A DNA stretch of 64,000 nucleotides from Paractinoplanes maris (GCF_023544465.1 NZ_JALPVL010000007.1:474049-538048); one strand, 5' to 3'; positions 1 to 9,152 are shown, counted from the stretch's first letter. Notes: generated by a model from the sequence alone, not told the origin. Numbers and translations: made by a program.

Positions 1-66
1 AGCCGGCTGTGGTCGACAGTTCGATGATCGATACTCATGGTCTTCCTTTCACGGAATGCGGGAAAC

Positions 67-98
67 AAAAAAGGGCCGAAGCTGAGAAGCTTCGCCCT
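67..98 (-). terminator. Candidate intrinsic terminator reading leftward
   Basis: Read on the minus strand, an imperfect GC-rich hairpin (arms GGGCGAAGC and GCTTCGGCCC) is followed directly by six T residues. This is the classical shape of a Rho-independent terminator for leftward transcription. Only degraded coding sequence lies upstream of it on that strand inside the window, so it may be a leftover of the gene whose remnant is seen at 300-456. Confidence 0.5.
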
Positions 99-299
99 GG
101 CGGCCGTTCAGTGGATGCAACGGTCCGCGGGAGGGCCTCGGCCGGTTCGCGCCGACATCGGGCACATGAGGGTGGATGCGATGGTCACCACCCGGGAGGC
201 CACCGGCACTGGCGTCAACACGCACGCAGCGGCCGCCGGCACCTCAGTGACGGCATGCGGGCAGAACGTGACCGGTGACATGGCTCCACCATAGGATGA

Positions 300-456
300 G
301 GACCGCCGGAAGCCAAAGCTCCCGGCGCGCAGCGGTCGGCGCAGCGGGTCGAGCGGCGCCAGTTCGGGCGGCACTTCACCCTTGACCACGGTCTGGGCCA
401 GCAGCTGCCCGATGACAGGACCGAGTGCGATCTGAGCGGGCACGGGCATCAGGCCG
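300..456 (-). pseudogene. Remnant of the C-terminus of an FAD-dependent (DAO-type) oxidoreductase
   Basis: About 50 codons on the minus strand read like the C-terminal end of glycine/D-amino-acid-oxidase type flavoproteins: a GLMPVPAQIALGPVIGQLLA segment, where the family usually has a glycine-rich FAD-contact followed by a helix, and then a PPELAPLDPLR segment typical of the last residues. There is no N-terminal FAD-binding Rossmann motif and no plausible start upstream, so this is a truncated relic rather than a gene. The identification rests on pattern memory of the family only. Confidence 0.4.
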
Positions 457-625
457 CATGGCGGCCGTTGCCGACGGTCGGCAAGCAACAAGGAGATAGG
501 TCGCCGTCGCGGACCGTGGTCGACGCGCACCCTCGCGGCGATAATTGACGTAGCAAGTAATGGCGACGAAAAGACTGCGGTACGGGGCACCTGCCCCGCC
601 TCGGACAGTCCGGAGAGGTGTCGAG

Positions 626-1384
626 ATGCACTGGCAGGTCGATGACGTGATGACGCACAAGGTGACCACCGTGGATGTGGACACTCCGGTGGGGCAGATC
701 GCGAGTCTGCTCGAACGCGAGGGCATCAGTGCCGTACCGGTGACCGTCCCGACGGGCGGCGTAGTCGGTGTTGTCTCGCAGGCCGATCTGCTCGTCGGCG
801 TCGCGAAGGGCGAGCGGGACAACGCGCGTGGGGGCCGACCGAAGGGAAAGGCCACGGCTCCGCGAGCCAGGGACATGATGACCACCCCTGCGATGTCCAT
901 CGGTCCAGCTGCGTCGCTGACCCAGGCAGCCAGAACCATGCAGGACCGCAAGGTACGCCGGTTGTTGGTCACGAGCCCGCAGGGACGACTGCTCGGCGTG
1001 GTCTCCCGCGGCGATGTACTGCGCCCGTACGCGCGCACCGACGCAGAGATGCGGCGCGAGGTCGAGGCGGAGTTGCGTCGCCGGATGTGGATCTACCCGG
1101 ATCAGGTCGGTGTCCGTGTCGCCGCGGGCGCGGTGACGCTGATCGGCGCGGTGGGCCGGCGCTCCACCGCTGACATCATCACCCGGGTGGTCACGGCGGT
1201 GCCCGGGGTAACAGCGGTGGCCAACCGCATCCGGTACGACTTCGACGACGCCGATCTGGTGCGCTCCAACGTCAGCCGCACCCACCCGTTCAGCGCCGAA
1301 CCGTTCCACCCCGGCAAGCAGCGTCGGCGCGGCCGCATCCGCCTCACCACGGGCAGTCGGCGCAGACAGCGCCAGGATGCCTGA
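626..1384 (+). CDS. CBS-domain protein with C-terminal BON domain (252 aa)
   Basis: Residues about 5-60 and 90-145 form a tandem CBS pair (DVMTHKVTTV, then GVVSQADLL; DMMTTPAMSI, then GVVSRGDVL), which in this family binds adenine nucleotides and signals energy state. Residues about 155-215 form a BON domain (VRVAAGAVTLIGAVGRRS), a fold often associated with membranes or envelope. The chosen ATG follows a GGAGAGG ribosome site by 8 bases; the reading frame is open further upstream but nothing conserved lies there. A paralogue with the same architecture is at 11183. Its partner is unknown; the proximity to an Mrp antiporter operon suggests a role in stress or ion homeostasis, which is inference. 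Confidence 0.85.
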   Translation: MHWQVDDVMTHKVTTVDVDTPVGQIASLLEREGISAVPVTVPTGGVVGVVSQADLLVGVAKGERDNARGGRPKGKATAPRARDMMTTPAMSIGPAASLTQAARTMQDRKVRRLLVTSPQGRLLGVVSRGDVLRPYARTDAEMRREVEAELRRRMWIYPDQVGVRVAAGAVTLIGAVGRRSTADIITRVVTAVPGVTAVANRIRYDFDDADLVRSNVSRTHPFSAEPFHPGKQRRRGRIRLTTGSRRRQRQDA

Positions 1385-1986
1385 GCCCACTCACGCGGAT
1401 GACACCGCGAGCGGCACTGCAGAATGTCACACCGCAGGCGCATCGCCTCGGAACAATGCGACTGCCGTCGCGCTCGACGGCGGCAACACCGCTCACGACG
1501 CCAACATCCCGGGAGACTCGCGAGCGGTCCGGGGGACAGCCAGCGCAACACGGTCACTGCTCAGCTACCTTCGTGCCGGCTCCGCCAACCACCTCGACGC
1601 CAGGACCTTCGTACCGTCCGATCGAGTGTTTGTCTGCCCATGGTGTCGAGACTGGCGAACAAATCCCATGTCAGGGCAGGTCAGACTCAGAGTCCCGGGA
1701 TGTCGTCCAAGAGGCCTCGGTGCGGAGCCTTCGCCCCCGATCAGCAGCCGCGTCGATCACACGGCAATCCTGGTGGCTCGCCAGCTGCGGCACGCAGCAC
1801 GGCCTTGAGTAAAAGCTCGCCAGTCCCCGGGATGCCGGCAATGCCTGCGGTGCAGGCCAATCATCGTCCAGAGGTCGGGTCACCGGTGTTGAACGGTCCA
1901 TGGAACATGTCCATCTGGACCAGCAGCGCCAGCAAGGCCACGACGGCGGCGACGAGTCCCTCGGAGGATTCGCTGGAGGAGGCAAC
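1385..1986. other. 600-bp interval without a convincing gene
   Basis: Several open frames cross this interval on both strands, but none has a recognisable family signature or a good ribosome site. Codon use is scattered, with no strong third-position GC preference in any single frame. The right end (1974-1981) carries the ribosome-binding site of the downstream zinc-finger gene. The interval may be decayed coding sequence; I could not assign it. Confidence 0.5.
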
Positions 1987-2400
1987 ATGACAGCCGCACC
2001 GCAAGCCCCGGTTGAGCCGATGGAACTGTTCCGCACCATGCTCGAGGACGAGTTCGCCGCTCAGACCACCCGGCTGACACAGCTGACGGTATACGCCCGG
2101 CTACCTCGGCACGCCGGCTACGACCCGGAGGTCCTCGACGGGCTCATCACCTCGGCCCGTCGACGGATCGCCGACACGGCTCACGCTCTCAGGCGCATGT
2201 CCGAAGGAAGCTACGGCGTGTGCGCGACCTGCGACCGGCCCATCCCGCTGGGCCGGCTACGGATCGCGCCCACCGCCCTCCACTGCACGCGCTGCGGAAC
2301 AGAGCCTCGGGCGCGTTCCACCGCGCGACGGGAATACCTCGGCGTCACCGTGACGGGGGCTGGGCGTCTGCTCGATCCTCCGCGAGCTCGTCGACGATGA
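1987..2400 (+). CDS. TraR/DksA-type C4 zinc-finger protein (137 aa)
   Basis: The C-terminal half holds a four-cysteine zinc knuckle (C79, C82, C100, C103, in YGVCATCDRPIP and LHCTRCG) of the DksA/TraR family. The N-terminal half is a helical stretch (residues 10-72), as expected for the coiled-coil arm that enters the RNA polymerase secondary channel. Members in actinomycetes act as RNA-polymerase-binding or general stress regulators. The ATG has a strong GGAGGAGG site 5 bases upstream. The last 56 bases overlap the 3' end of the oppositely directed mrpG gene, so the two transcripts are complementary at their ends. Confidence 0.8.
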   Translation: MTAAPQAPVEPMELFRTMLEDEFAAQTTRLTQLTVYARLPRHAGYDPEVLDGLITSARRRIADTAHALRRMSEGSYGVCATCDRPIPLGRLRIAPTALHCTRCGTEPRARSTARREYLGVTVTGAGRLLDPPRARRR

Positions 2401-2707
2401 GCAGGTCCCGTCGCACGTGACCGGCCCGGTAGACGGCTCGGCCGACCATGTGCGCGGCCACCGGCGCGGTGGCCAGCTGGAAGACGCCGACCAGGACGAG
2501 AGTCGTGATGTCGATGGTGTTCTGCAGCCGTAGCGCCGTGCCGGCCAGGATCAGCAGGAGTCCCAGCACTTGCGGCTTGGTGGCCGCGTGCATGCGGTTG
2601 AGCAGATCGGGAAAGCGTAGAAGCCCCACCCCGGCCGCCAGGCTCAGGAACGCTCCCGAGATCAGGCAGGTGCCGGCGAGGACGTCAGCTACGGTCTGGA
2701 CGGTCAT
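2345..2707 (-). CDS. mrpG: Mrp antiporter subunit G
   Basis: This is the small last subunit of the Mrp-type Na+(K+)/H+ antiporter, 120 aa with three predicted membrane helices (about residues 8-28, 42-60 and 65-90) and the LLRFPDLLNRMHAATK segment characteristic of MnhG/MrpG. It overlaps mrpF by four bases (ATGA), implying translational coupling, and closes the six-gene operon running leftward from 8294. The hydrophilic C-terminal tail overlaps the convergent zinc-finger gene. Confidence 0.9.
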   Translation of the reverse strand: MTVQTVADVLAGTCLISGAFLSLAAGVGLLRFPDLLNRMHAATKPQVLGLLLILAGTALRLQNTIDITTLVLVGVFQLATAPVAAHMVGRAVYRAGHVRRDLLIVDELAEDRADAQPPSR

Positions 2708-2964
2708 CGCCTGCTCCTCGGAGAGAACCGGGCGACCGCGACCGAGCCGACGAAGCCCAGGATCGACAGGACGACGAGAATGGGCAGCGAGGTCGCGTCG
2801 CGGGTGTAGGCGGCCTCGGCCGCGATGGCGCACACCACGATGGCGAGCAGCACGTCGACAGCCACGATCCGATCCAGCGTGGTCGGCCCGCGGACGATGC
2901 GAACCAGTACGAGAGACACGGCCGCGCAGAGCAGTACGGACGCGATGATGCCGACGACGATCAC
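2704..2964 (-). CDS. mrpF: Mrp antiporter subunit F
   Basis: 86 aa with three membrane helices; the RIVRGPTTLDRIVAVDVL segment between helices 1 and 2 is the hallmark of MrpF/MnhF. The GTG start overlaps the mrpE stop codon as GTGA, and an AAGGAG ribosome site lies just upstream. In the assembled complex, MrpF is one of the small subunits around the MrpA/MrpD ion channels in the cytoplasmic membrane. Confidence 0.9.
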   Translation of the reverse strand: MIVVGIIASVLLCAAVSLVLVRIVRGPTTLDRIVAVDVLLAIVVCAIAAEAAYTRDATSLPILVVLSILGFVGSVAVARFSPRSRR

Positions 2965-3518
2965 AGCTGTCTCCTTTTCTCGACCGGCGGCGGGTCGCTG
3001 AGTCTTCGGATCTCGTCGTCCGAGCCGATCGCCCGGACGATGCGCGCCTCGGTCTCGTACACCTCGTGCCGGAACCGCTCGACGGCGGCGCGGTCGGCCA
3101 CACCGATGACGTGGATGTAGAGCGTCGTGGAGGCCCGATCGGTGTCCACGATGAGGCTGCCCGGCACCAAGGAGACGGCCTCTCCGGTCAGGGTCAGCAC
3201 CAGGTCGGAAGGAACCCGCAACGGCACCCGGATGATGGCGCTGCGCGGCTGGTGCCCGAAGCGGAAAGCGAGCACGGCGAGTTGAAAGCTGGCAGCCACC
3301 AGATCGATGACGAAGCGCCACGCCAGGCGGAGCAGAGCGACCGGATGCGGGCGCCCGGCCACGGTGACGGGCGGCAGCGGAAACACCGTGATCACCACCG
3401 CGGCGACGAGGAGTCCGCTGATCAGGTTGGCCCAGGAGAAGACCCCCCAGAGCAGCATCCACACCGTAACCAGCACGGCCGCCGTCAGCAGCCGGTCACG
3501 CCATCTGGGCAACCTCAT
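2961..3518 (-). CDS. mrpE: Mrp antiporter subunit E
   Basis: 185 aa. Two N-terminal helices (about 12-55) are followed by the conserved MrpE region with the TLTGEAVSLVPGSLIVD motif and the LYIHVIGV strand. MrpE is required for full activity and assembly of the Mrp complex. The start overlaps the mrpD stop as ATGA. The tail beyond residue 165 is charged and variable, as in other members. Confidence 0.9.
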   Translation of the reverse strand: MRLPRWRDRLLTAAVLVTVWMLLWGVFSWANLISGLLVAAVVITVFPLPPVTVAGRPHPVALLRLAWRFVIDLVAASFQLAVLAFRFGHQPRSAIIRVPLRVPSDLVLTLTGEAVSLVPGSLIVDTDRASTTLYIHVIGVADRAAVERFRHEVYETEARIVRAIGSDDEIRRLSDPPPVEKRRQL

Positions 3519-5035
3519 GGCGCCTCCTCCGGGAAGACGGCTTGGATGTACGGTTCCCGATCGAGCAGCTCCTGAGCGGCCTGACCAGTGACGTCGAAGA
3601 GCGGGCCGGAGACGACCGTGAGACCGGTGCCCAGAACCACGAGGGCGAGCGTCGCGCCCACCATGAGCCGCGGCAGCACCCGGACGGAGGCGGCGCCGTC
3701 GGCCGCCACAGTCTCAGGACGCGGAGTCCGCCAGAAGGCCAGGTTCCATACCCGACCGATCGCGTAGAGCGTGAGCAGGCTCGTGATCACGCCGCCGGAG
3801 ACGAGTAGCCAGGCCAGGACGCCGCCGTTGGCGACGCCGGCCTGGAGCAACCCGAGCTTGCCGAGGAAGCCCGAGAAGGGCGGAATTCCGGCGAGGTTCA
3901 GTGCGGGAAGGAAGAACAGGACGCCGAGAAGGGGCGCCAGCCGGGCGAGCCCACCGAGGTGCTCGAGCGCCGTGGTGCCTCCCCTTCGTTCGACCAGGCC
4001 GGCGGCCAGGAAGAGGGTGGTCTGGATGACGATGTGGTGCACGACGTAGAAGATGGCGCCGGACAGCCCGGCGCTCGAGGCGAGCCCGATACCGAAGAGC
4101 ATGTACCCGATGTGGCTGACCAGGGTGAAGGACAACAATCGCTTGATGTCCGACTGGGCCACGGCGCCGAGAATCCCGACGACCATCGTGAGCAGCGCCG
4201 CTATCAGAATCGCGTCGTCGGCCGGACCGTCCGGGAACAGCAGAGTCTGGGTCCGGATGATCGCGTACACGCCGACCTTGGTCAGCAGTCCCGCGAACAC
4301 AGCCGTGACGGGCGCGATGGCAGTCGGATAGCTGTCGGGCAGCCAGGCGGACAGCGGGAACACAGCGGCCTTGATGCCGAAGGCGAGCAACAGCATGCTC
4401 TGCAGGCCGAGCTGCAGGCCGTCCGGCAACGCATCGAGCCGATCGGCGAGCTGGGCGAGGTTCAGCGTGCCGGTTGCGCCGTAGATCAGGCCGATCGCGG
4501 TCAGGAAGATCAGCGACGACAGCAGACTGACCACGACGTACGTGGTGCCGTCCCGGATCCGGCTCTTCGTGGCGCCGATGGTGATCAGAACGTAGCTCGC
4601 GGCGAGCAGGATCTCGAAGCCGACGTAGAGGTTGAACAGGTCGCCGGCCAGGAAGGCATTGGTGACGCCGGCGGTGAGAATGAGGTAGGCCGGGTGGTAG
4701 ACCGCCACGGGCACGGCGTCGTCCTGGTCGGCCATGCCCTGACCGATGGAGTAGACCAACACGCACAGCGTCACCGCGGCCGACACCACGAGCATCAGGG
4801 CGGCCAACTGGTCGGCGACGAGGACGATGCCCATGGGCGCCGCCCACCCGCCGACGGCCACGATCAGCGGGTCACCCGAGGCGGTGAGGGCCAGCAGGGC
4901 CACCGCCACGGCGAGCGTCGCGGCCAGAATCACCAGGCTCACAGTGCGCTGGAGGTTGGGATGCCGGCGCAGGAGCAGAGTGACGGCGGCGCCCAGCAGC
5001 GGCATGACGACGGGCAGGGGCACCAGCCAGTTCAT
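3515..5035 (-). CDS. mrpD: Mrp antiporter subunit D (proton-translocating NADH dehydrogenase-like)
   Basis: 506 aa, about 14 membrane helices, homologous to complex I subunits NuoM/NuoN. The proton-antiporter core is visible: FLAGDLFNLYVGFEIL carries the essential glutamate of helix 5, and KAAVFPLSAWLPDSYPTA and GFLGKLGLL carry the conserved lysines. Together with MrpA it forms the two ion-translocating modules of the antiporter. Start and stop both overlap neighbours by four bases, so it is translated from the operon message. Confidence 0.93.
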   Translation of the reverse strand: MNWLVPLPVVMPLLGAAVTLLLRRHPNLQRTVSLVILAATLAVAVALLALTASGDPLIVAVGGWAAPMGIVLVADQLAALMLVVSAAVTLCVLVYSIGQGMADQDDAVPVAVYHPAYLILTAGVTNAFLAGDLFNLYVGFEILLAASYVLITIGATKSRIRDGTTYVVVSLLSSLIFLTAIGLIYGATGTLNLAQLADRLDALPDGLQLGLQSMLLLAFGIKAAVFPLSAWLPDSYPTAIAPVTAVFAGLLTKVGVYAIIRTQTLLFPDGPADDAILIAALLTMVVGILGAVAQSDIKRLLSFTLVSHIGYMLFGIGLASSAGLSGAIFYVVHHIVIQTTLFLAAGLVERRGGTTALEHLGGLARLAPLLGVLFFLPALNLAGIPPFSGFLGKLGLLQAGVANGGVLAWLLVSGGVITSLLTLYAIGRVWNLAFWRTPRPETVAADGAASVRVLPRLMVGATLALVVLGTGLTVVSGPLFDVTGQAAQELLDREPYIQAVFPEEAP

Positions 5036-5469
5036 CGCTGCCCCGCCTGATCGGAGTTGTCCGGGCCGGCCGCCGTCACCGGTGGCGAATCCTGGTCCTC
5101 GAGACCTTGATCGCGTTCGGCCCGCTCCATGATGCGCCGGTCCTCGACGTCGTCCTGCACGTCGTCGTGACCGGTCAGCAACCAGCTTCGGTACGCCATC
5201 GCCAGCAGGAACGCGGTCATGCCGAGGGTGATGACAATGGCGGTCAGGATCATCGCCTGGGTCAGTGGATCGCTCATGCCCGGTTCGGGGGTGACGCCGA
5301 CGATCGGGGGTCCGCCGTACGCCCCGCCCAGCAGGATCAGCACGTTCACGCCGTTGCCCAGCATCGTGATGCCGAGGATGACCCGGGTCAGGCTTCGTTC
5401 CAGCAGCAGCGTGACCCCGGCGGCGAACAGCACGCCGACGACGATGACCAGAAGCAGATTCGTGCTCAT
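5032..5469 (-). CDS. mrpC: Mrp antiporter subunit C
   Basis: 145 aa, related to NuoK, with three helices; GITMLGNGVNVLILLGG and DPLTQAMILTAIVIT are the family signature segments. The ATG overlaps the mrpA stop as ATGA. An acidic, hydrophilic tail of about 45 residues follows the last helix, longer than in the Bacillus protein, as is frequent in actinomycetes. Confidence 0.92.
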   Translation of the reverse strand: MSTNLLLVIVVGVLFAAGVTLLLERSLTRVILGITMLGNGVNVLILLGGAYGGPPIVGVTPEPGMSDPLTQAMILTAIVITLGMTAFLLAMAYRSWLLTGHDDVQDDVEDRRIMERAERDQGLEDQDSPPVTAAGPDNSDQAGQR

Positions 5470-8294
5470 ACGAGTTCCTCCTCCCGCCGGGCCGGCTCTG
5501 CCCGTTCCGTGCGATCGTGACGGTCGATCTCGGCCCCCAGACTGCGCAGGATGTTCAGCACCACTCCGATGACCACCAGGTAGACGCCCACGTCGAAAAT
5601 CGTCGACGTCACGAAGTGGACGTGGCCCAGCACCGGCAGGTGCCAGTCCAGCAACGTGCTCTGCAAGAACTCGCCACCGGCGACCAGAGCGGCCAGGCCG
5701 GTTCCGAGCGCGATGAACAGGCCGGTGCCCATGACCACGCCGGCGTCCACCGGCGCCGCCACGTTCAGTTCGTGCCGTCCGCCGGCGAGGTAGCGCAACA
5801 CGAGCGCCAGCCCCACAGCCAGCCCGCCGGCGAAACCGCCCCCGGGCGCGTTGTGACCGGCGAACAGCAGGTACACCGAGAACAGGACGATCGTGTGGAA
5901 GACGAGGCGAGTGATCACCTCGAGGATCGGCGAGCGCAACCCGGCATCGAGGGTGTGCCCGGCCATCAGCCACACCTCACCCCGAGGCGGCGTGGGCAAC
6001 GGCGTACGGCGGCCGCCGCGCAGCAGACGCCGCGAACCGCCGGAGACCAGACTGGCCACTCCGATGGCCGCGACGACCAGGACCGAGATCTCGCCCATCG
6101 TGTCCCAGGCCCGGATGTCGACCAGGATGACGTTCACGATGTTGCTTCCGCCGCCGAAGGACACCGCGGGTTCCCCGAAGGCGGTGGAGATGGCGACAGC
6201 CTGACGGCCCGTGGTCGCGGCGTACGCCAGACCGGACACCACAGCGCCGACAGCGAGTCCGATCGCCACCCGCAGCGGGCGGCTGGAGACCAACGGCCGG
6301 ACGGCGAAATGACCGGGCAACCGCCGCAGCACGAGTACGAACATCACCATCGTGCAGGTCTCGACCAGCAGTTGTGTCAGTGCGAGGTCCGGTGCGCCGT
6401 GCAGGACGAACAACATCGCGGTGGCGTACCCCGTCACACCCACCAGGACCACCGCCGCCAGTCGCCGGCGGGCCCGCACGGCGAACACAGCCGCGACGGT
6501 CAGCGCGGCCGCCGGTATCAGCTGCAGCGGGTCGTCCCACAGCCGGAACCCGCCCACGAGAGGCGGGCCGGCGAGCAGCGCACCGCCGCCGAGCAGCACC
6601 AGCATGACGAGGATCGTCCCGAGGTAGACCGGCAGTGAACCCCGCTGGGTGGCGCCTGTCACCTCGACCGCCGCCCGTCCGAGCAGGCCGGTGGTCCGTT
6701 CGTATCCGTCGGCGCCGGTGAACGGCAGTCGCAGGCGCCGCCACCGCGTGGTGCGTGCGGTCATGGCGAATATCGCCGCGCCGGCACCCAACGCCAGGAT
6801 GGACAACGCCAGCGCCGGGGTGAAACCGTGCCAGACGGCGAGGTGATAGTCCGCCGCGCCCGAGTAGGTGTCGGCGTATCCGGCGAGAAGGTCGTTCAGC
6901 GCCGGCGAGGACAACCCCGCCAGAAGACCGGCCACGGCGAGCAGCGCAGGAGGAGTAAGGAACGGCCACGACACGTTGTGCACCGTCCGCGGCGCGACGC
7001 CGTGTTTGTCGGAGAAGGCTCCCCACAGGAACCGCAGGGTGTACGCCACCGTCAGCGCGGACCCCGCGACCACGCCGGCCAGGACCGCCCACTTCCACCA
7101 ACCGCCGCCGCGGAACGCGTCGAAGATGGCTTCCTTGCCGACAAAGCCGGCCAGCGGTGGCACCCCAGCCATCGAAAGAGCCGCCAGGACGGCCACCAGC
7201 CACACCGACGGCAGCGACCGCCGCAGGCCGCTGAGTTCGCGCAGGTCCCGCGTGCCGGCGGAGTGGTCGATGATTCCGACCACGAAGAACAGCGCCGCCT
7301 TGAACATCGCGTGTGCGAGCAGCATCATGGCGCCGGCCAGAGCGGCGTCGCGGAAGCCCGCGCCGAGGGCGACCGCGAGCAGACCGAGCTGACTGACCGT
7401 GCCGTATGCCAGCAGGAGCTTCAGGTCGTGCTGGCGAAGCGCCGTCCATCCGCCGAGCACCATGGTCACCAGTCCGCCGGCAAGGACCAGTGGCCGCCAC
7501 GGCGCGGCGCCGGCCAGTGCCGGGCCGAGCAGCCCGAGCAGGAACACTCCGGCCTTCACCATCGCCGCGGCATGCAGGTACGCGCTGACCGGCGTGGGAG
7601 CCGCCATGGCCGCCGGCAACCAGAAACTGAAGGGAAAAATCGCCGACTTGGACATGGCCCCGAGCAGCAACAGGATTACGGCAGCCACGAGGTAGCCGCC
7701 TGTCGGTAAGGCGTCCTGCACCACGGACCACTGATAGCTGCCGGCATGCTCGCCCAGCATGATGATGCCCACCAGCATCGCCAGGCCACCGACAGTGGTG
7801 ACGATGAGTGCCTGCAGCGCGGCGAGCCGGCTGGCCCGGCTCGCCGGGTCATGCCCGATGAGCAGGTACGAGAAAACCGTCGTGAGTTCCCAGAAGACGT
7901 AGAGCACGATCAGGTTGTCGGAGACCACGAGGCCGAGCATCGCTCCGGCGAAACCGACGAACACACCGGCGAATCGGGCCAGCCCGGGCTCTCCTGCGGT
8001 GAAGTAGCGGGCACAGTAGACCAGTGCCAGCGCGCCCACTCCACCGACGAGCAGAACCATCAGCCAAGACAGTGACGTCATGCGCAAGGCGAGCTCGGCG
8101 CCTACCTGACCGGCCCAGGGGTACACCTCGGTGACCGCTCCTCCGTCGCGCATCGCCGCCGTACGGCTCACGGCCCACCCCAGGCCACTGGCCGGCACCA
8201 GAGCGAGCAGGTAGAACGCCCGGAGCCCCAGGCGGCGTACGAGGGTCGGCGCCACGAGAGCGGCGGCCAGATGGGCGATCAGCAGGACTAGCAC
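5466..8294 (-). CDS. mrpA: Mrp antiporter subunit A fused to subunit B
   Basis: 942 aa. Residues 1 to about 760 are MrpA, the NuoL-like ion-translocating subunit: YVFWELTTVFSYLLIG carries the key glutamate and LAGFVGKEAIFDAF the lateral-helix lysine. Residues from about 775 carry the MnhB/MrpB domain (VFHTIVLFSVYLLFAGHNAP, then STIFDVGVYLVVIG). Fusion of A and B explains why no separate mrpB exists between mrpA and mrpC. The GTG start has a GAGGGGA site 8 bases upstream. It is the first gene of the operon; the complex exchanges Na+ or K+ for protons and supports pH and salt tolerance. Confidence 0.93.
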   Translation of the reverse strand: MLVLLIAHLAAALVAPTLVRRLGLRAFYLLALVPASGLGWAVSRTAAMRDGGAVTEVYPWAGQVGAELALRMTSLSWLMVLLVGGVGALALVYCARYFTAGEPGLARFAGVFVGFAGAMLGLVVSDNLIVLYVFWELTTVFSYLLIGHDPASRASRLAALQALIVTTVGGLAMLVGIIMLGEHAGSYQWSVVQDALPTGGYLVAAVILLLLGAMSKSAIFPFSFWLPAAMAAPTPVSAYLHAAAMVKAGVFLLGLLGPALAGAAPWRPLVLAGGLVTMVLGGWTALRQHDLKLLLAYGTVSQLGLLAVALGAGFRDAALAGAMMLLAHAMFKAALFFVVGIIDHSAGTRDLRELSGLRRSLPSVWLVAVLAALSMAGVPPLAGFVGKEAIFDAFRGGGWWKWAVLAGVVAGSALTVAYTLRFLWGAFSDKHGVAPRTVHNVSWPFLTPPALLAVAGLLAGLSSPALNDLLAGYADTYSGAADYHLAVWHGFTPALALSILALGAGAAIFAMTARTTRWRRLRLPFTGADGYERTTGLLGRAAVEVTGATQRGSLPVYLGTILVMLVLLGGGALLAGPPLVGGFRLWDDPLQLIPAAALTVAAVFAVRARRRLAAVVLVGVTGYATAMLFVLHGAPDLALTQLLVETCTMVMFVLVLRRLPGHFAVRPLVSSRPLRVAIGLAVGAVVSGLAYAATTGRQAVAISTAFGEPAVSFGGGSNIVNVILVDIRAWDTMGEISVLVVAAIGVASLVSGGSRRLLRGGRRTPLPTPPRGEVWLMAGHTLDAGLRSPILEVITRLVFHTIVLFSVYLLFAGHNAPGGGFAGGLAVGLALVLRYLAGGRHELNVAAPVDAGVVMGTGLFIALGTGLAALVAGGEFLQSTLLDWHLPVLGHVHFVTSTIFDVGVYLVVIGVVLNILRSLGAEIDRHDRTERAEPARREEELV

Positions 8295-8471
8295 ATGCGT
8301 CCCCTCAGTCTCGCGACTGCCCGCCCACGTACCCCTGCGCTCTCAGAGGAAACCGCGCTGTCGGTCAGTCATGATGTCTCGACATTCCGTCCGCGACTCG
8401 ATGCGGAGTGCGCTGTGCCGATCGATCTTGGTAGCTGCTTGATCCGCTGTTCCTGATCGATGCTACGGACG

Positions 8472-9152
8472 TCAGGCCGAGATGAGCACAGGCGCGGGCG
8501 AGGGATCTGCGACGTCGAGGTTCTTCTTCGCGGTTCTCGTCCGGGCCGAGAACACCGGCAGGCCGAGCATCTGTGCGACAGCCTGAGCCTCGGTCTCTGT
8601 CAGCACCATGTTGTGCGCGACCCGGTCGACGTCGTCGCGATCGTACGAGATCACATCTCGCCGGCCGTTCAGGTGTGCCACTACTCCGACGCGCTTTCCC
8701 TCAGCCGTCGTCAGGGTGTAAGAGACCGCCGAGCCGGGCAGCGGCTCGGTCTCCACTTCCAGAGGGCGCAGATGCCCCGCTGAGCGCAGAGTGACTGCGG
8801 AGTGCCGCTCCCTCGGACGGCGTGACGGCACGCCGCCGTTCCGTCCCGCGCGACTGCGCGCGTCCGTGGCCGCGTGGGTGACGAGCCCGAGAATCCCACC
8901 GGCGGCGCCGCCGATCAGCAGGCCGCTCACCATCGCGAGCAGCGTCGGCACGGAGATGACGAAGAGACCGACTACCGCACCGGTCAGCAATCCGAGCCAG
9001 GCACCCAACGTGATGCCCAGCATGGCCGCGTTCCCCCAGGCTCGTCGAACCATCACCGACTGCGGCAGCCGGGGTGGCCCGTTGCTTGGGGGTTGCGAGG
9101 CTTTGCCGCCCGCCCGCTGAATGCCGTGGTGCAGGGTCGCCTTCGTGACCAT
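8472..9152 (-). CDS. Stress-protein-like membrane segment fused to a KhtT-like antiporter regulatory domain
   Basis: 226 aa in two parts. Residues 35-100 form a glycine-rich double membrane segment (WGNAAMLGITLGAWLGLL, then GLLIGGAAGGILGLVTHAAT), like general stress protein 17M. Residues 125-205 (EPLPGSAVSYTLTTAEGKRV, RRDVISYDRDD, LTETEAQAVAQMLG) match the N-terminal domain of the KhtT subunit that gates cation:proton antiporters. The RCK-C nucleotide-binding half of KhtT is absent. It lies 177 bp upstream of mrpA on the same strand, so it could be co-transcribed with and tune the Mrp complex; that is inference. It is divergent from the MarR gene and shares its operator region. The ATG has a GAGAGGCGG site. 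Confidence 0.65.
   Translation of the reverse strand: MVTKATLHHGIQRAGGKASQPPSNGPPRLPQSVMVRRAWGNAAMLGITLGAWLGLLTGAVVGLFVISVPTLLAMVSGLLIGGAAGGILGLVTHAATDARSRAGRNGGVPSRRPRERHSAVTLRSAGHLRPLEVETEPLPGSAVSYTLTTAEGKRVGVVAHLNGRRDVISYDRDDVDRVAHNMVLTETEAQAVAQMLGLPVFSARTRTAKKNLDVADPSPAPVLISA

Noticed and set aside
1377..1990. Three overlapping plus-strand frames between the CBS/BON and zinc-finger genes
   Set aside because: No homology pattern, no ribosome site, and three competing frames of similar length indicate non-coding or decayed DNA.
5517..6638. Long plus-strand frames opposite mrpA, rich in His/Gln/Asp
   Set aside because: This is the typical composition of a shadow frame of a hydrophobic GC-rich gene; no start signal or family.
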